Assembly: GCA_007694935.1 (NCBI GenBank)
Contig: REES01000094.1
Span: forward strand, 1-57,796
DNA length: 57,796 nt
Direction: 5' to 3'
Source: Rhodospirillales bacterium
GTDB lineage: Bacteria > Pseudomonadota > Alphaproteobacteria > Rhodospirillales > Defluviicoccaceae
The notes under the pieces were generated by a model. That model did no database searches and had not been told where the DNA came from. It worked only from the letters and a program-made list of their open reading frames with translations. The translations under genes and the position numbers were made by a program. Numbering within the stretch: position 1 is the stretch's first letter; each line of letters starts with the position of its first letter. This document shows, in pieces, positions 17,081-26,236 of this stretch.

Positions 17081-18664
17081 TCAGCCCTCCCCCTCCGCCG
17101 TCGCCAGTGCCGAGACCGCCTGCAGCCGCAGTTGGGCCAGGGCGCGATCGGCGTCGAGACGGGCCCGGGCATCCCTGATCCACGGGGCTGCGGCCTCGGC
17201 GGCCCGGCCTTCCAGTTCGGCCAGTGCCGCCACCGTCGCCGCCAGGTCGCCCGCCTGCATCCGTTCCCATCCCACCTCCAGGATGGCATCCACCCCGCCC
17301 GCCGCCAAGGCCGCTTCGCCGGTGCGACGCACCGTCACCAGACCCTGAAGGCGGTTGAGGATGGTTTCCGCCCAGCCGTCGTCGTCCTTGAGCCGGCTCG
17401 CCTGCTTGACCGAGTCCGCCATGGCCGGGTAGCGCCGGTACAAGGCGGCAACCGAGGGAACACCCTGATCGGCATGCGCGTCCAGCACGGCCCAGCTTTC
17501 GCTCTCCCGCACCGTGGCCGGAACCACGTGCGCCACGGCCCGCAGATCGTCCCGGAACGGGCTTGGGCCGGACACCGCCTCGTCAAGGCGATTCAGGGCC
17601 AGGGCGACCGCAGCGGCGCCGGCCGTCACCGCCTGGGCGGCCACCGCCTTCTCCTCGACCTGGTCGATCCGGGCCCGCAGGCGGGCGAGCTGATCCATTT
17701 CCGCTTCGACCTGCCCCAGCCGCCGGTCCAGGCGACCGATCACCGGGGCGTCTTCATCAATCACCGGCATCGCCTCTTGCACGGCAACGATGCTCTGCTC
17801 CAGCTCCTGCACCCGTCCGAGTGCCGCGTCGAGCTGTCCCCGCAGGGCCTCGGCCTCATCCTTGAGCGCGGCCAAGGCGGCCGCATCCGGGATCTCCTGC
17901 TGCACGGTCTGTTGCAGGGCCGCCATCCGTTCTTCCAACTCGGCCAGGCGCGCCTCCCGCTCGTCGTCGGCCACCACGGCCTCCAGGTAGGGCTGGGCGT
18001 AGGGTGACCAGTGCGGCCAAGTGAAATAGCCCCCGACGCCCACCGCCACGATTGCGGCGATCACGACCACCAGGGCGGTCAGGCATCCGCCGCGCCGCTT
18101 GGTCTGGGCTGCCCCCGGCGGCTTGCCGCCCGCGCCCCCCGGTCGCCCGGCGGACGGCGCGGTTTCGCCCGGCTTCCGGGGACTTGGCTCCCCCGGCTTG
18201 GCCGCATCGGCGCCCGGTTTCGCTGCTTCCGCGCCCGGTTTGGGCGTGGCCGTGCTCGACACGGCGCCAGCGGCGGCCGCGGGTGCCGTACCCTTGCCAG
18301 AGTCCTTGGCCGAAGCCTTGCCCGGCTCCTTGCCGGCTTCCGGTGACGACGGTTCCTTGGAAGCGGCGTTCCTGGTCGCCGGCTTGCCCGCATCCCCGGG
18401 CAACTCGCCACCGGGCTTGCCGGCCTCGGCCTTGACTGCCGGTCCCGAGTTGCCCGGCCCCTTCGGGGGTGACGTCGACCCCTGGGACGACGTGGGCTCG
18501 GCGGCCTTGCTGCCGCTGCCGGCAGCCGGCGACCGACCTGGCGCATCCTTGCCGGCGGCGCCGGGATCCGTCCCCTTTCCCCCTGCTTGGCCCCCGGACG
18601 TAACGTCCTTGGCGCCGGGCTCGTCCTTCCTGGGATCCTCGGTCATCCCCCATCCCTTTGACAC
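17081..18664 (-). CDS. Mitofilin-family (COG4223) inner-membrane protein
   Basis: A 527-residue protein with a low-complexity Gly/Lys/Pro/Ala-rich cytosolic N-terminus (residues 1-195), one membrane helix (about 197-215, LTALVVVIAAIVAVGVGGYF), a coiled coil (about 235-320), and a helical C-terminal domain. This is the alphaproteobacterial relative of Mic60/mitofilin, commonly encoded between hemD and hemY; Mic60 homologues shape intracytoplasmic membranes. The N-terminal tail is repetitive and probably disordered. A downstream ATG at 18646 is an equally good start. Good call from architecture and position; sequence identity in the tail carries no weight. Confidence 0.85.
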   Translation of the reverse strand: MSKGWGMTEDPRKDEPGAKDVTSGGQAGGKGTDPGAAGKDAPGRSPAAGSGSKAAEPTSSQGSTSPPKGPGNSGPAVKAEAGKPGGELPGDAGKPATRNAASKEPSSPEAGKEPGKASAKDSGKGTAPAAAAGAVSSTATPKPGAEAAKPGADAAKPGEPSPRKPGETAPSAGRPGGAGGKPPGAAQTKRRGGCLTALVVVIAAIVAVGVGGYFTWPHWSPYAQPYLEAVVADDEREARLAELEERMAALQQTVQQEIPDAAALAALKDEAEALRGQLDAALGRVQELEQSIVAVQEAMPVIDEDAPVIGRLDRRLGQVEAEMDQLARLRARIDQVEEKAVAAQAVTAGAAAVALALNRLDEAVSGPSPFRDDLRAVAHVVPATVRESESWAVLDAHADQGVPSVAALYRRYPAMADSVKQASRLKDDDGWAETILNRLQGLVTVRRTGEAALAAGGVDAILEVGWERMQAGDLAATVAALAELEGRAAEAAAPWIRDARARLDADRALAQLRLQAVSALATAEGEG

Positions 18665-18692
18665 AATGGCGTTTCGCTATAAGGCCGGAACA

Positions 18693-19454
18693 CTAGCAGG
18701 GAAACCGACCCGGTGGGGAGACAAAATGCTGGCCGGGCCGACAGGACGCCGCTTCGGTGATCAGCGCCAGCATGGCATCACCGTCGGGTCTGGCGGCGAC
18801 CTGCAAGCGCGCCCACGGCAGCGTTGCCGCGGCATCGGCCACCGCCGCACTGAGGCAGAAGGCAACCAGGCCGGCACAGGCCGGGGCAAGACCGGCATCG
18901 CTTGTCAGCTCCGCGAAGATGCGGGCGGTGCGGGGGGAATAGAATACCACGCCGTCCACCGCGGCCGCGCCCAACGCCGTCCGCGCCACGGCGGGGAGTG
19001 TCTGCCGCCGCCGCGCTTCATACAGCACGGCCCGGCGGTAGCTGAACCCCGACGTTCGCAGGGCTCCCGCCAAGTCACCGGCAAGCTTGCTGCCGGCGAT
19101 GTGCAGCACCGCCCCGGCCGCGGGGTCGAGATCCGCCGCGATCCGGGCAGCCAGGCTGGTGACCTCGCCGCCGGCGGTGGTCACCCGGCTGAACCCGGCC
19201 CGCCGGGCCGCTTCGGCGGTGGCCGGCCCCACCGCGTAGACCGGCAGGTGCCGGCGCCGGTCCCTCAGCGCGAACGCACGAACCCCGTTGGCACTGGTCG
19301 CCACCAGCACCTGCACTCCGTCCAGCGACAGCGGTCGTCCAGGCGGCACCGTGATGTCGAGCACGGGTGCGATCACGCACTCCACCCCGCACGCCGCCAG
19401 GGCCTGAGCCAGCGGCTCCGCGTCCTCCCGCGGGCGGGTGATCAGGATCCGCAT
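18693..19454 (-). CDS. hemD: Uroporphyrinogen-III synthase
   Basis: A 253-residue enzyme that closes and inverts hydroxymethylbilane to uroporphyrinogen III in tetrapyrrole synthesis. It starts with ILITRPREDAEPLAQAL and has the usual bilobed features: LVATSANGVRAFA in the first lobe and DGVVFYSPRTARIFAEL in the second. HemD is poorly conserved, but these segments and its place directly after hemC settle it. The start codon overlaps the hemC stop by one base, so translation is coupled. Product feeds heme, and possibly other tetrapyrroles. Confidence 0.93.
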   Translation of the reverse strand: MRILITRPREDAEPLAQALAACGVECVIAPVLDITVPPGRPLSLDGVQVLVATSANGVRAFALRDRRRHLPVYAVGPATAEAARRAGFSRVTTAGGEVTSLAARIAADLDPAAGAVLHIAGSKLAGDLAGALRTSGFSYRRAVLYEARRRQTLPAVARTALGAAAVDGVVFYSPRTARIFAELTSDAGLAPACAGLVAFCLSAAVADAAATLPWARLQVAARPDGDAMLALITEAASCRPGQHFVSPPGRFPC

Positions 19455-20386
19455 CAGCCGTCTTCCGCCATGAAGCCGGGGCCGGCGCGGCGCTTAAGCG
19501 CTTCGCCAAGGGCGCGGCCAAGTTCGAGGGCATCACCGAGAGCGCCGCTTCGCTGATCGGCAATAACTTCGCTGCCGTCGGGGCGGGCGACCAAGCCCCG
19601 CAGCCGGAGCCCTTCGCCATTCGCTTCCGCCAACCCGGCGATGGGGGTGCGGCACGACCCGTCGAGCACCGCCAGCATCGCCCGCTCGGCGGCAATGCAG
19701 GCGTGGGAGAGTGCATCGTCGCAGGCGGCGAGGCAGGCGCGCGTGGGATGATCGGTCGCACGGCAGGTGATGGCGATCGCCCCCTGCCCCACCGCCGGGA
19801 GCATCTCCTCCACATCCAGCACCGCACCGGCCCGCTCGGCCAGCCCGAGCCGGCGCAATCCGGCCAGGGCTAGCAAGGTGGCGTCGACGGATCCGTCCTC
19901 CACCCGGGCCAAGCGGGTCGCCACGTTGCCGCGCAGGACCCGAACCCGGAGGTCGGGGCGGCGGCCGAGCAGCTGTGCCTGCCGGCGGAGCGAGGCGGTA
20001 CCGACGGTTCCGCCCTGAGGCAGATCGGCGATATGGCACACCGTGCCGGCGATCAGCACGTCCCGTGGATCCTCACGCGGCAGCACCGCAGCCAGGATGA
20101 TGCCGTCCGGCAGTTCCGTCGGCAGGTCCTTGCACGAGTGCACGGCGGCATCGATCTCTCCTGCCAGCAGCGCCGCATCGATCTCCTTGGTGAACAGCCC
20201 CTTGCCGCCGACATCGGCAAGCGCCCGGTCGACGATCCGGTCGCCCGTGGTGATGATGGTCACCACCTCGATCGCGCCGGCTTGACCAAGGCCGGCGACA
20301 CCATCTTCAAGCGCTTGTCGTGCCAGCGCACACTGGGCCAGGGCCAACGGACTCCTGCGGGTCCCGAGGCGGATGCGGACGGTCAT
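19454..20386 (-). CDS. hemC: Hydroxymethylbilane synthase (porphobilinogen deaminase)
   Basis: A 310-residue cytosolic enzyme that joins four porphobilinogen units. Diagnostic sites are RLGTRRSPLALAQ at the N-terminus, GDRIVDRAL, the catalytic Asp region HSCKDLPTELPDG, TASLRRQAQLL, RGNVATRL, and the dipyrromethane-cofactor cysteine in LDGSCRTPIAG. All are intact and the length is standard. It leads the reverse hemC-hemD-mitofilin-hemY transcript and is divergent from tsaD, with 111 bases between starts. Confidence 0.96.
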   Translation of the reverse strand: MTVRIRLGTRRSPLALAQCALARQALEDGVAGLGQAGAIEVVTIITTGDRIVDRALADVGGKGLFTKEIDAALLAGEIDAAVHSCKDLPTELPDGIILAAVLPREDPRDVLIAGTVCHIADLPQGGTVGTASLRRQAQLLGRRPDLRVRVLRGNVATRLARVEDGSVDATLLALAGLRRLGLAERAGAVLDVEEMLPAVGQGAIAITCRATDHPTRACLAACDDALSHACIAAERAMLAVLDGSCRTPIAGLAEANGEGLRLRGLVARPDGSEVIADQRSGALGDALELGRALGEALKRRAGPGFMAEDG

Positions 20387-20427
20387 CGGGTTATCGGCAG
20401 GCCTTCTTCTGGTTCGTCGTCATGACT

Positions 20428-20439
20428 GAGACTAGTCTC
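20428..20439. promoter_or_regulatory. Perfect 12-bp palindrome between hemC and tsaD
   Basis: GAGACTAGTCTC sits in the middle of the 111-base divergent region, 42 bases from the hemC start and 59 from tsaD. Its sequence is AT-richer than the surroundings and symmetrical, as expected of a dimeric repressor site. No regulator can be named. Confidence 0.35.
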
Positions 20440-20497
20440 GGCCTTGCCGGCAGGGAAAGAGGGCTCCGGCCCGGCAGTTGAGGAAATCGGCAGTGGC

Positions 20498-21541
20498 ATG
20501 ATCGTTCTCGGGCTCGAAACCAGTTGCGACGAGACCGCCGCCGCGGTGGTCGATGACGACAGACGGATCCGGGCCGAGCGGCTGTTCTCCCAGCTGGACG
20601 CGCACCGCCCGTTCGGCGGCGTGGTGCCGGAGGTCGCCGCCCGCGCCCACCTGGAAGTGCTGGACGGGCTGATCGCCGAGGTGATGGCCGAAGCCGGCAT
20701 CGGTTTCGCCGATCTCGACGGGATCGCCGCCACCGCCGGCCCAGGGCTGGTGGGCGGCCTGATCGTCGGTGTGATGATGGGCAAGGCGATCGCCGCGGTC
20801 CACGCCAAGCCGTTCATCGCCGTCAATCACCTGGAGGCCCACGCTCTCACCCCCCGGCTGACCGAGGGCATCGATTTCCCCTACCTGGTGCTGCTGGTAT
20901 CCGGCGGGCACTGCCAGCTGCTGCTGGCGGAGGCGGTTGGGCGATACCGCCGGCTCGGCACCACCCTGGACGACGCCCTGGGCGAGGCGTTCGACAAGGC
21001 GGCGAAAGTCATGGGGCTCGGCTATCCCGGCGGGCCGGAGGTCGAACGCTGGGCCCGCGCCGGCAATCCTGCCCGTTTCCCGCTGCCGCGGCCGATGCTG
21101 GGTCGGCCCGACTGCCACTTCTCGTTCTCGGGACTCAAGACCGCCGTGGTGCAGACGGTGGATGCCCTGCCGCCGGGACCGCTCCCCGACACCGATCTCG
21201 CGGACCTCAGCGCCTCGTTCCAGGCGGCGGCCGGCGACGTCCTGGTCGACCGCACCCGGGTGGCGCTCGGCATGGTGGAGGCCCGCACCCTGGTGGTGGT
21301 GGGCGGCGTCGCCGCCAACGCGTACCTGCGCGCCCGGCTGCAGGCACTGGCGGACAGCCGGCGCGTTCGGCTGGTAGCGCCGCCGCTGCGGCTCTGCACT
21401 GACAACGGCGCCATGATCGCCTGGGCCGGGATCGAGCGCCTCTGCCTCGGCCTCACCGACGCTCTCGACGTGGCGCCGAGGCCGCGCTGGCCGTTGGATC
21501 CGGATGCCGAACCGGTCGCCTTCGCCGGGGTCAAGGCGTAA
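20498..21541 (+). CDS. tsaD: tRNA N6-threonylcarbamoyladenosine transferase subunit TsaD
   Basis: A 347-residue ASKHA-fold protein that, with TsaB and TsaE, transfers threonylcarbamoyl to A37 of ANN-decoding tRNAs. It begins [17 protein letters not shown] and contains the metal-binding NHLEAH (near residue 112), [10 protein letters not shown], and [13 protein letters not shown] at the C-terminus. The start at 20498 fits the family; the frame continues 18 codons upstream without need. TsaE is also in this window, at 36785, far from tsaD. Confidence 0.96.
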   Translation: MIVLGLETSCDETAAAVVDDDRRIRAERLFSQLDAHRPFGGVVPEVAARAHLEVLDGLIAEVMAEAGIGFADLDGIAATAGPGLVGGLIVGVMMGKAIAAVHAKPFIAVNHLEAHALTPRLTEGIDFPYLVLLVSGGHCQLLLAEAVGRYRRLGTTLDDALGEAFDKAAKVMGLGYPGGPEVERWARAGNPARFPLPRPMLGRPDCHFSFSGLKTAVVQTVDALPPGPLPDTDLADLSASFQAAAGDVLVDRTRVALGMVEARTLVVVGGVAANAYLRARLQALADSRRVRLVAPPLRLCTDNGAMIAWAGIERLCLGLTDALDVAPRPRWPLDPDAEPVAFAGVKA

Positions 21542-21547
21542 GTGCGG

Positions 21548-21563
21548 GTGCCCCTCAGGGCAC
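21548..21563. terminator. Hairpin between tsaD and the CoxG-like gene
   Basis: GTGCCC-CTCA-GGGCAC is a perfect six-pair stem with a four-base loop just after the tsaD stop, overlapping the last codons of the convergent gene. No T-run follows, so it is at best a weak bidirectional terminator. Confidence 0.35.
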
Positions 21564-22130
21564 GCCGATCAGGTAGAGGGCGAACACCGCGATGGCGATG
21601 GCCAGCACGATCCACATCGGCACGGGCAGCAGGCGGGTGGCGGCAGGCGGCGTCGCCGGCTTCGCCGGGGATATCTCGGGCGGTGCCGCCGGTTCGCTGA
21701 GGTATGCATCGAGCCGGGTAAAGAAGGCTGCCGCCAACTGGCGGGCAGCCTGGTCCACCAGCCGGCTGCCGACCTGGGCGAGCTTGCCGCCGACCGTCGC
21801 ATCCACGACGTAGCTGAGTAGCGTCCCCTCGCCCTCGGGATCAAGACGGACGTCGGCGCCGCCCCGGGCGAAGCCGGCCGCACCCCCCTGCCCTTCGCCG
21901 CGGATCCGATACCGATGGGGCGGATGAACATCGGACAGGGTGACCGTGCCGCGGAAGCGCGCCTGCACCGGCCCGACGCGAACCACGGCGACTCCCCGGA
22001 ACTCGCTGTCACTGACCTTCTCCAGGCTTTCACAACCGGGAATGCAGTGCTTCAGGGTATCCGGATCGTTGAGAGCGGCCCACACCACCGCCGGCGGCCG
22101 GACGATCCGCTGCTGACCTTCCATGCGCAT
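21555..22130 (-). CDS. CoxG-like SRPBCC domain protein with C-terminal membrane anchor
   Basis: A 191-residue protein. Residues 1-145 are an SRPBCC/CoxG domain (RPPAVVWAALNDPDTLKHCIPGCESL, the diagnostic DP--L--CIPGC stretch). A Pro/Ala linker follows, then a hydrophobic helix MWIVLAIAIAVFALYL at the C-terminus that anchors it in the membrane. CoxG was named from carbon-monoxide dehydrogenase clusters, where it recruits the enzyme to the membrane, but no cox genes are present here and stand-alone copies are common. The ATG at 22130 is chosen because the domain begins there. Family sure, role open. Confidence 0.85.
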   Translation of the reverse strand: MRMEGQQRIVRPPAVVWAALNDPDTLKHCIPGCESLEKVSDSEFRGVAVVRVGPVQARFRGTVTLSDVHPPHRYRIRGEGQGGAAGFARGGADVRLDPEGEGTLLSYVVDATVGGKLAQVGSRLVDQAARQLAAAFFTRLDAYLSEPAAPPEISPAKPATPPAATRLLPVPMWIVLAIAIAVFALYLIGVP

Positions 22131-22227
22131 CGGTGGCGTGCCTCTTCCCATTGGCGCCGGCGGCGGTATCTTAGCGATGCGAGTGCAGGCCCCACAAGTC
22201 GATGGCCCGGGCGGGGGGACGAAGCAT

Positions 22228-22521
22228 ATGACCGGCAACCACGATGCGAGCAACCTGTCAGTACTGGAACAGGAACTCGCCACGGCACTGGAAGCGCTGA
22301 CCGCGCCGGGTGCCGGCGCAAGGGGCAATCTCGAGTGCCGGGCTTCCGACCTGCAGCAGCGCTATCTCGCCACCCCGGCCAAGACCCTCGACGATGTCGA
22401 AAGCCGCCTCCGGGTGATCCGGGACATCGTCGCCGGCCTGGGGGAGCCCGGCTACCTGCTCCACCTTGTGGACGCGACCCTGGCCGACCTTCGCGCCCTC
22501 AGGTCCGATCGCAACCCGTGA
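22228..22521 (+). CDS. Small helical protein of unknown function
   Basis: A 97-residue protein with a purine-rich ribosome site (GGGGGACG) before the ATG at 22228. It is predicted soluble and mostly helical, with heptad-like stretches (LEQELATALEALT; VESRLRVIRDIVAGL; LVDATLADLRAL). No motif I recognise. It is divergent from the CoxG-like gene and lies upstream of the TauE/SafE permease. Codon use matches its neighbours, which supports a real gene. Confidence 0.5.
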   Translation: MTGNHDASNLSVLEQELATALEALTAPGAGARGNLECRASDLQQRYLATPAKTLDDVESRLRVIRDIVAGLGEPGYLLHLVDATLADLRALRSDRNP

Positions 22522-22587
22522 ACCGGTGCGGATCAACCAACACCGGAGGCCGCAGCCGCACCCCGGCGTTCGGTCCGTGACCGGCCC

Positions 22588-23433
22588 ATGATCGAAGGAA
22601 TCGGCGCTGACCTGGAGGTGGCGCTGGCCCTGCTCGCCGCTGCGGTGGGCACGGGCCTGGTCGCGGGCGTTCTCGCCGGGCTGCTCGGCGTCGGCGGCGG
22701 CATCGTCATCGTACCGATGCTGTACTGGCTGCTGCCCCTGGCCGGGGTGGACGAAAGCGTCCGCATGCACCTGGCGGTCGGCACCTCGCTCGCCACCATC
22801 GTCCCCACCTCCATCGTCTCTGCCCTGGCGCATCGGCGGCGTGGCGCGGTCGATGCCGGGCTGCTCCGCACCTACGCCCCCGGGATCGTCGCCGGGGTGC
22901 TGATCGGGGCCGCCTTCGGGGTGCGCGCCGGCGGCCCTGTGCTCACGTTGATCTTCGCCAGCGTGGCCCTGGTGGTCGCGGCCGACATGGCGCTCAGGCG
23001 CCGGGAGGTCCAGCTGGCGGAGAGACCCGTCCGGGGCCCGGCGGCACAGGCGATCGGCGCCTTCATCGGTGCGGTCTCGGCGGTGATGGGGATCGGCGGC
23101 GGCACCCTCAGCGTTCCCGCCTTCACCCTGATGGGCGTGCCGGTGCACCGGGCGGTCGGCACCGCCGCCGCCATCGGCCTGATCATCAGCGTACCGGGCG
23201 CCCTCGGCTTCATGCTGGGCGGACTGGACGATCCCCGATTGCCGCCCGGCAGCGTCGGCTATGTCAACCTGCTCGCCTTCCTGGCGATCGTGCCGGCGAC
23301 CATGCTGGCAGCACCCCACGGCGTCCGGCTGGCCCATGCCATTTCGCCAAGGGCCCTCCGGCTCGCCTTTGCCTTCTTCCTGTTGGCGACGGCGGTGCGG
23401 ATGTTCCACAACACGCTGGCCGGCGGCGGATGA
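22588..23433 (+). CDS. TauE/SafE family sulfite/anion exporter-like permease
   Basis: A 281-residue inner-membrane protein with about eight hydrophobic helices. The repeated TauE/SafE signature is present in both halves: GLLGVGGGIVIVPML after the first helix and AVMGIGGGTLSVPAFTLMG in the second. The family moves sulfite, sulfoacetate or other organic anions; the substrate here cannot be assigned. Its last codons overlap the start of the methyltransferase gene (ATGA), so the two are co-translated. Confidence 0.9.
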   Translation: MIEGIGADLEVALALLAAAVGTGLVAGVLAGLLGVGGGIVIVPMLYWLLPLAGVDESVRMHLAVGTSLATIVPTSIVSALAHRRRGAVDAGLLRTYAPGIVAGVLIGAAFGVRAGGPVLTLIFASVALVVAADMALRRREVQLAERPVRGPAAQAIGAFIGAVSAVMGIGGGTLSVPAFTLMGVPVHRAVGTAAAIGLIISVPGALGFMLGGLDDPRLPPGSVGYVNLLAFLAIVPATMLAAPHGVRLAHAISPRALRLAFAFFLLATAVRMFHNTLAGGG

Positions 23434-24284
23434 CCAGTCCCGGGAAGCGGTTCCGCGGGTTGCGACGGATGCGGATGGGCCTCGCCACCGTTCTCGGCAT
23501 CCGACCGCAGGGGTTCTTCATCCCCTACCGCTACGCCGGAAGGCGGGCGCCGTCGCAGCCCGCCTACCCTGCCCTGGAGCGGCTGCTGCGCCGGGAGGAA
23601 GCCGGCTTTGCCGACCTGCTCGCCGGCATCGACGACTTCGCGGAGGAGCTGGAGGGCCTCGGCCGGGAGCCGCCGCCGGCCCCCCGATGGACCCAGGACT
23701 GGTTTCCCCGCCTGGATGCCGCCGCCCTCTACACGGTGGTGCGACGGATCCGTCCTGCCACGGTGGTGGAAGTGGGCGCCGGCCACTCCACCCGGTTCCT
23801 CGCCCGCGCCATCGCCGATGGCGGCTTTCCGTCCCGGGTGAGGGTGATCGATCCGGCCCCGCGCGCCACTCTGGAGGGCCTCGCCATCGAGCTGGTGAAG
23901 GTGCCGCTGGAGCAGGCGGGCGCCCCGGCGTTCGCCATCCTGTCGGCCGGTGACATCCTGAGCATCGATTCGAGCCATGTGCTGATGCCGGGGACCGACG
24001 TAGACGTCCTGCTGAACCGGGTCGTTCCGGACCTGCCGCCGGGCGTGCTGCTGCACGTCCATGACGTCTTTCTGCCCGATGACTACCCGGCCGCGTGGGC
24101 TTGGCGGGGCTACAACGAGCAGCTTGGCATTGCCGCCCTGATCCAGGGCGGCGGCTTCCGGGTGCTGTGGTCAAGCCATTATGTTCGCTCCCGGCTGTCG
24201 TCCGTACTCCGGGACACGGTGATCGCCCGCCTGCCCCTGCTGCCGGGGGCCCACGAATCGAGCCTGTGGCTGGAGAAGTCGTAA
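23430..24284 (+). CDS. Class I SAM-dependent methyltransferase family protein
   Basis: A 284-residue soluble protein. The Rossmann glycine loop is VVEVGAGHSTRFLARAI (about residues 111-127), preceded by a helical N-terminal region. Further elements include RVIDPAPRATLEG after strand 2 and LLHVHDVFLPDDYP later, the latter typical of the Methyltransferase_24-like group. Substrate unknown. It overlaps the permease gene by four bases. Only 32 bases separate its stop from the convergent terminase gene of the phage block, which marks the left junction of that block. Confidence 0.82.
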   Translation: MTSPGKRFRGLRRMRMGLATVLGIRPQGFFIPYRYAGRRAPSQPAYPALERLLRREEAGFADLLAGIDDFAEELEGLGREPPPAPRWTQDWFPRLDAAALYTVVRRIRPATVVEVGAGHSTRFLARAIADGGFPSRVRVIDPAPRATLEGLAIELVKVPLEQAGAPAFAILSAGDILSIDSSHVLMPGTDVDVLLNRVVPDLPPGVLLHVHDVFLPDDYPAAWAWRGYNEQLGIAALIQGGGFRVLWSSHYVRSRLSSVLRDTVIARLPLLPGAHESSLWLEKS

Positions 24285-24316
24285 CCGCGGCACCGCGGTG
24301 GCCGGGCCCGCCGAGG

Positions 24317-25828
24317 TCACACGCTGAAATCGGTGTCCGCCCGGAACGAGGCCGAGGCCGGACGCCATCCTCCGGGGCGACTGCCGGCGGCATCTGGAAA
24401 TACCCGCGGCAGCCGCACGGGCTCCGACAGAAGGCACCCGGCAACCGCATCCAATCCGTCATCCCGGCATTTCCCGCCCGGCCGCCACTCCCGCAACTCC
24501 TCCAGAAAGCGGGATTCGAAGACGCTTCGGTGCGCATGCAGCCGCCCGGCCGCCAGCACCGCATCGAACGCGTCGACAATCCGGATATCCTTGGCCCGCA
24601 CCGAGACGTGCTCGATCACACCGGCCCGGAGACCGGCCCGCTCCAGTTCCCGGCGCAGCAGGGTCGGCAGGAAGCGGCCGATGCCGTTGGTCTCCACGAC
24701 GACCGCCGGCAGGTGGAAGGTCCGGAGGAACTGGACCACCTGACGACAGAGCTGGGTCGCCTCGTCCACGCTGTCGACGATGGCGGGGTCGTGCGCCAAG
24801 TACCGCACCGCGTGCAGCCAGTAGTCGCCCGCTTCGTCGGAGAACACGGCGGCGATGACACTGGCATCGCCCTTGTCCGGCCGGCCGAAGGACGGGTCCC
24901 ACCAGCACGACGCCGACACCAGCCGCCGCTCCTCCAGCACCAGCCGGGCGGCGCCGTTCGCCTCGGTATAAACGAGGGCCCCGTCGTACCGGCGCAGGGC
25001 GTCCGCATCGAGCCGGCCATCGATGATACTTCGGGGGCGCAGCATCATCTGGCTCTCGAACCGGGCGGGTCCGGCTCGCAGCCGCAACGATGTGATCGCC
25101 TCGGTCGGGAACCGCTCGGGCCAGTTGGACCTGCCCTCGGGGTCAAGCAGCGGCACCTCCAGGCGCGAGAAGCCGGAAAGGAACGGCCCCTCCTCGCCGA
25201 TCGCGGCATACGCCTCCGAGCCGTAGATCGAAAACGGGTGGTGCGGGGTGCCGACGAAGAGCTGGGTCCCGCCGGGCACAAGGACGAAATCCAGCTCCCT
25301 GAGACGCTGACGCAGGTCGATCCGCTTGGCCAGGGTGTCACACGTGTTGGGCACCTCGACGTCGTCGCAGATGACGATATCGGCCCGAAGACCGGTCACG
25401 TTGGCGCCGATGCCCTTGGCCAGCATCGACGGGTCGCGCAGCTCGGCGGTCCGTCGTACCGTGAAACGGTCCGCCGCCCACTGGTCGGCACGCCGCGGCC
25501 TGAGTGTGCCGGTGCAGGGATGCCGTTCGATGATCCGCTTGACGTTCCGCACCATCTTGCCGGCCAGGGCATGGTCGGCCGCCACCACCAGGATGCGCAG
25601 GTTCGAATCGCGGAACAGCAGCCAGGCCGAAAACAGGCCGACCAGCGTCGACTTTCCCGAGTTGCGAAACGCCAACAGGAGCATCAGCCCCTGCCCGCCG
25701 CTCCATTGCCGCTCCAGCCACCGGGCGATCCTGACATGGAGTCCCGGCGTGGCCAGGCCCTGATTTCGGTTCCAAATCCAGACGAACTCGGTCAGCCCGA
25801 GACCACGGATACTCCGCTCTCGCCTCAA
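24317..25828 (-). CDS. Phage terminase large subunit
   Basis: About 503 residues from a TTG at 25828; the start is a guess, since the frame is open further upstream but would run into the preceding gene. The ATPase motor is complete: Walker A LAFRNSGKST (about residues 52-61) and Walker B IVICDDVEV (151-159). The nuclease half has WWDPSFGRPDKGDAS, VVETNGIGRFLP, and a terminal DDGLDAVAGCL, the acidic residues expected of a TerL nuclease. It translocates and cuts DNA at the portal. It is the last gene of the reverse-strand particle block. Intact catalytic sites argue against a dead remnant. Confidence 0.9.
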   Translation of the reverse strand: MRRERSIRGLGLTEFVWIWNRNQGLATPGLHVRIARWLERQWSGGQGLMLLLAFRNSGKSTLVGLFSAWLLFRDSNLRILVVAADHALAGKMVRNVKRIIERHPCTGTLRPRRADQWAADRFTVRRTAELRDPSMLAKGIGANVTGLRADIVICDDVEVPNTCDTLAKRIDLRQRLRELDFVLVPGGTQLFVGTPHHPFSIYGSEAYAAIGEEGPFLSGFSRLEVPLLDPEGRSNWPERFPTEAITSLRLRAGPARFESQMMLRPRSIIDGRLDADALRRYDGALVYTEANGAARLVLEERRLVSASCWWDPSFGRPDKGDASVIAAVFSDEAGDYWLHAVRYLAHDPAIVDSVDEATQLCRQVVQFLRTFHLPAVVVETNGIGRFLPTLLRRELERAGLRAGVIEHVSVRAKDIRIVDAFDAVLAAGRLHAHRSVFESRFLEELREWRPGGKCRDDGLDAVAGCLLSEPVRLPRVFPDAAGSRPGGWRPASASFRADTDFSV

Positions 25829-25833
25829 TGCCG

Positions 25834-26202
25834 TCAGCCCGGGTGCGTGTCGGTGATCGCCGCGATGGCCGCGGTGGCGTCGGAGATCAGCCGGTCGAGG
25901 TCGGCGTCGGCGTTGGCGTCGGGTCGCGCATGCTCGAGCGTCCGGGCCAACATCAGCAGGGCCTGCAAGTGATCGAGTGACGACCGGCACGCAGCCTGAT
26001 AAGCGGTGACCGCGCGCGGTTCGTCGGCGGTGTCGAAGCGCGCCGCCGTCGCGTAAACGGCGAGCGCCCGGTCGATCAGCGCGGGCAGCCGCCGGATCAC
26101 CAAGGCCGTAGCGTCGGCCACGCTCTCCGAACGGATGGGTCGGAACGGAGAAACCTCAGCCTTGTCGCGGGTGAACGATCCCATGCCTGCCGGCTCCGAC
26201 AT
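25834..26202 (-). CDS. Small phage protein before TerL, possible small terminase
   Basis: A 122-residue protein, ATG at 26202, ending just upstream of the terminase large subunit. It is largely helical and acidic toward the end, with no motif I can name. Its position directly before TerL is where podoviruses keep the small terminase subunit (T7 gp18 precedes gp19), so that is the leading guess. A spanin is unlikely because there is no signal or membrane segment. Confidence 0.5.
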   Translation of the reverse strand: MSEPAGMGSFTRDKAEVSPFRPIRSESVADATALVIRRLPALIDRALAVYATAARFDTADEPRAVTAYQAACRSSLDHLQALLMLARTLEHARPDANADADLDRLISDATAAIAAITDTHPG

Positions 26203-26236
26203 CTCCAGTTCTCCCGCCGTTCGTCGAACTACCGGT

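Noticed and set aside
21555-22130. Carbon-monoxide dehydrogenase locus suggested by the CoxG-like gene
   Set aside because: No coxL, coxM, coxS or other maturation genes nearby; the SRPBCC/CoxG family is frequently encoded alone.
24095-25972. Forward open frame of 625 codons over the terminase gene
   Set aside because: Antisense to TerL with its Walker and nuclease motifs; composition is artefactual.
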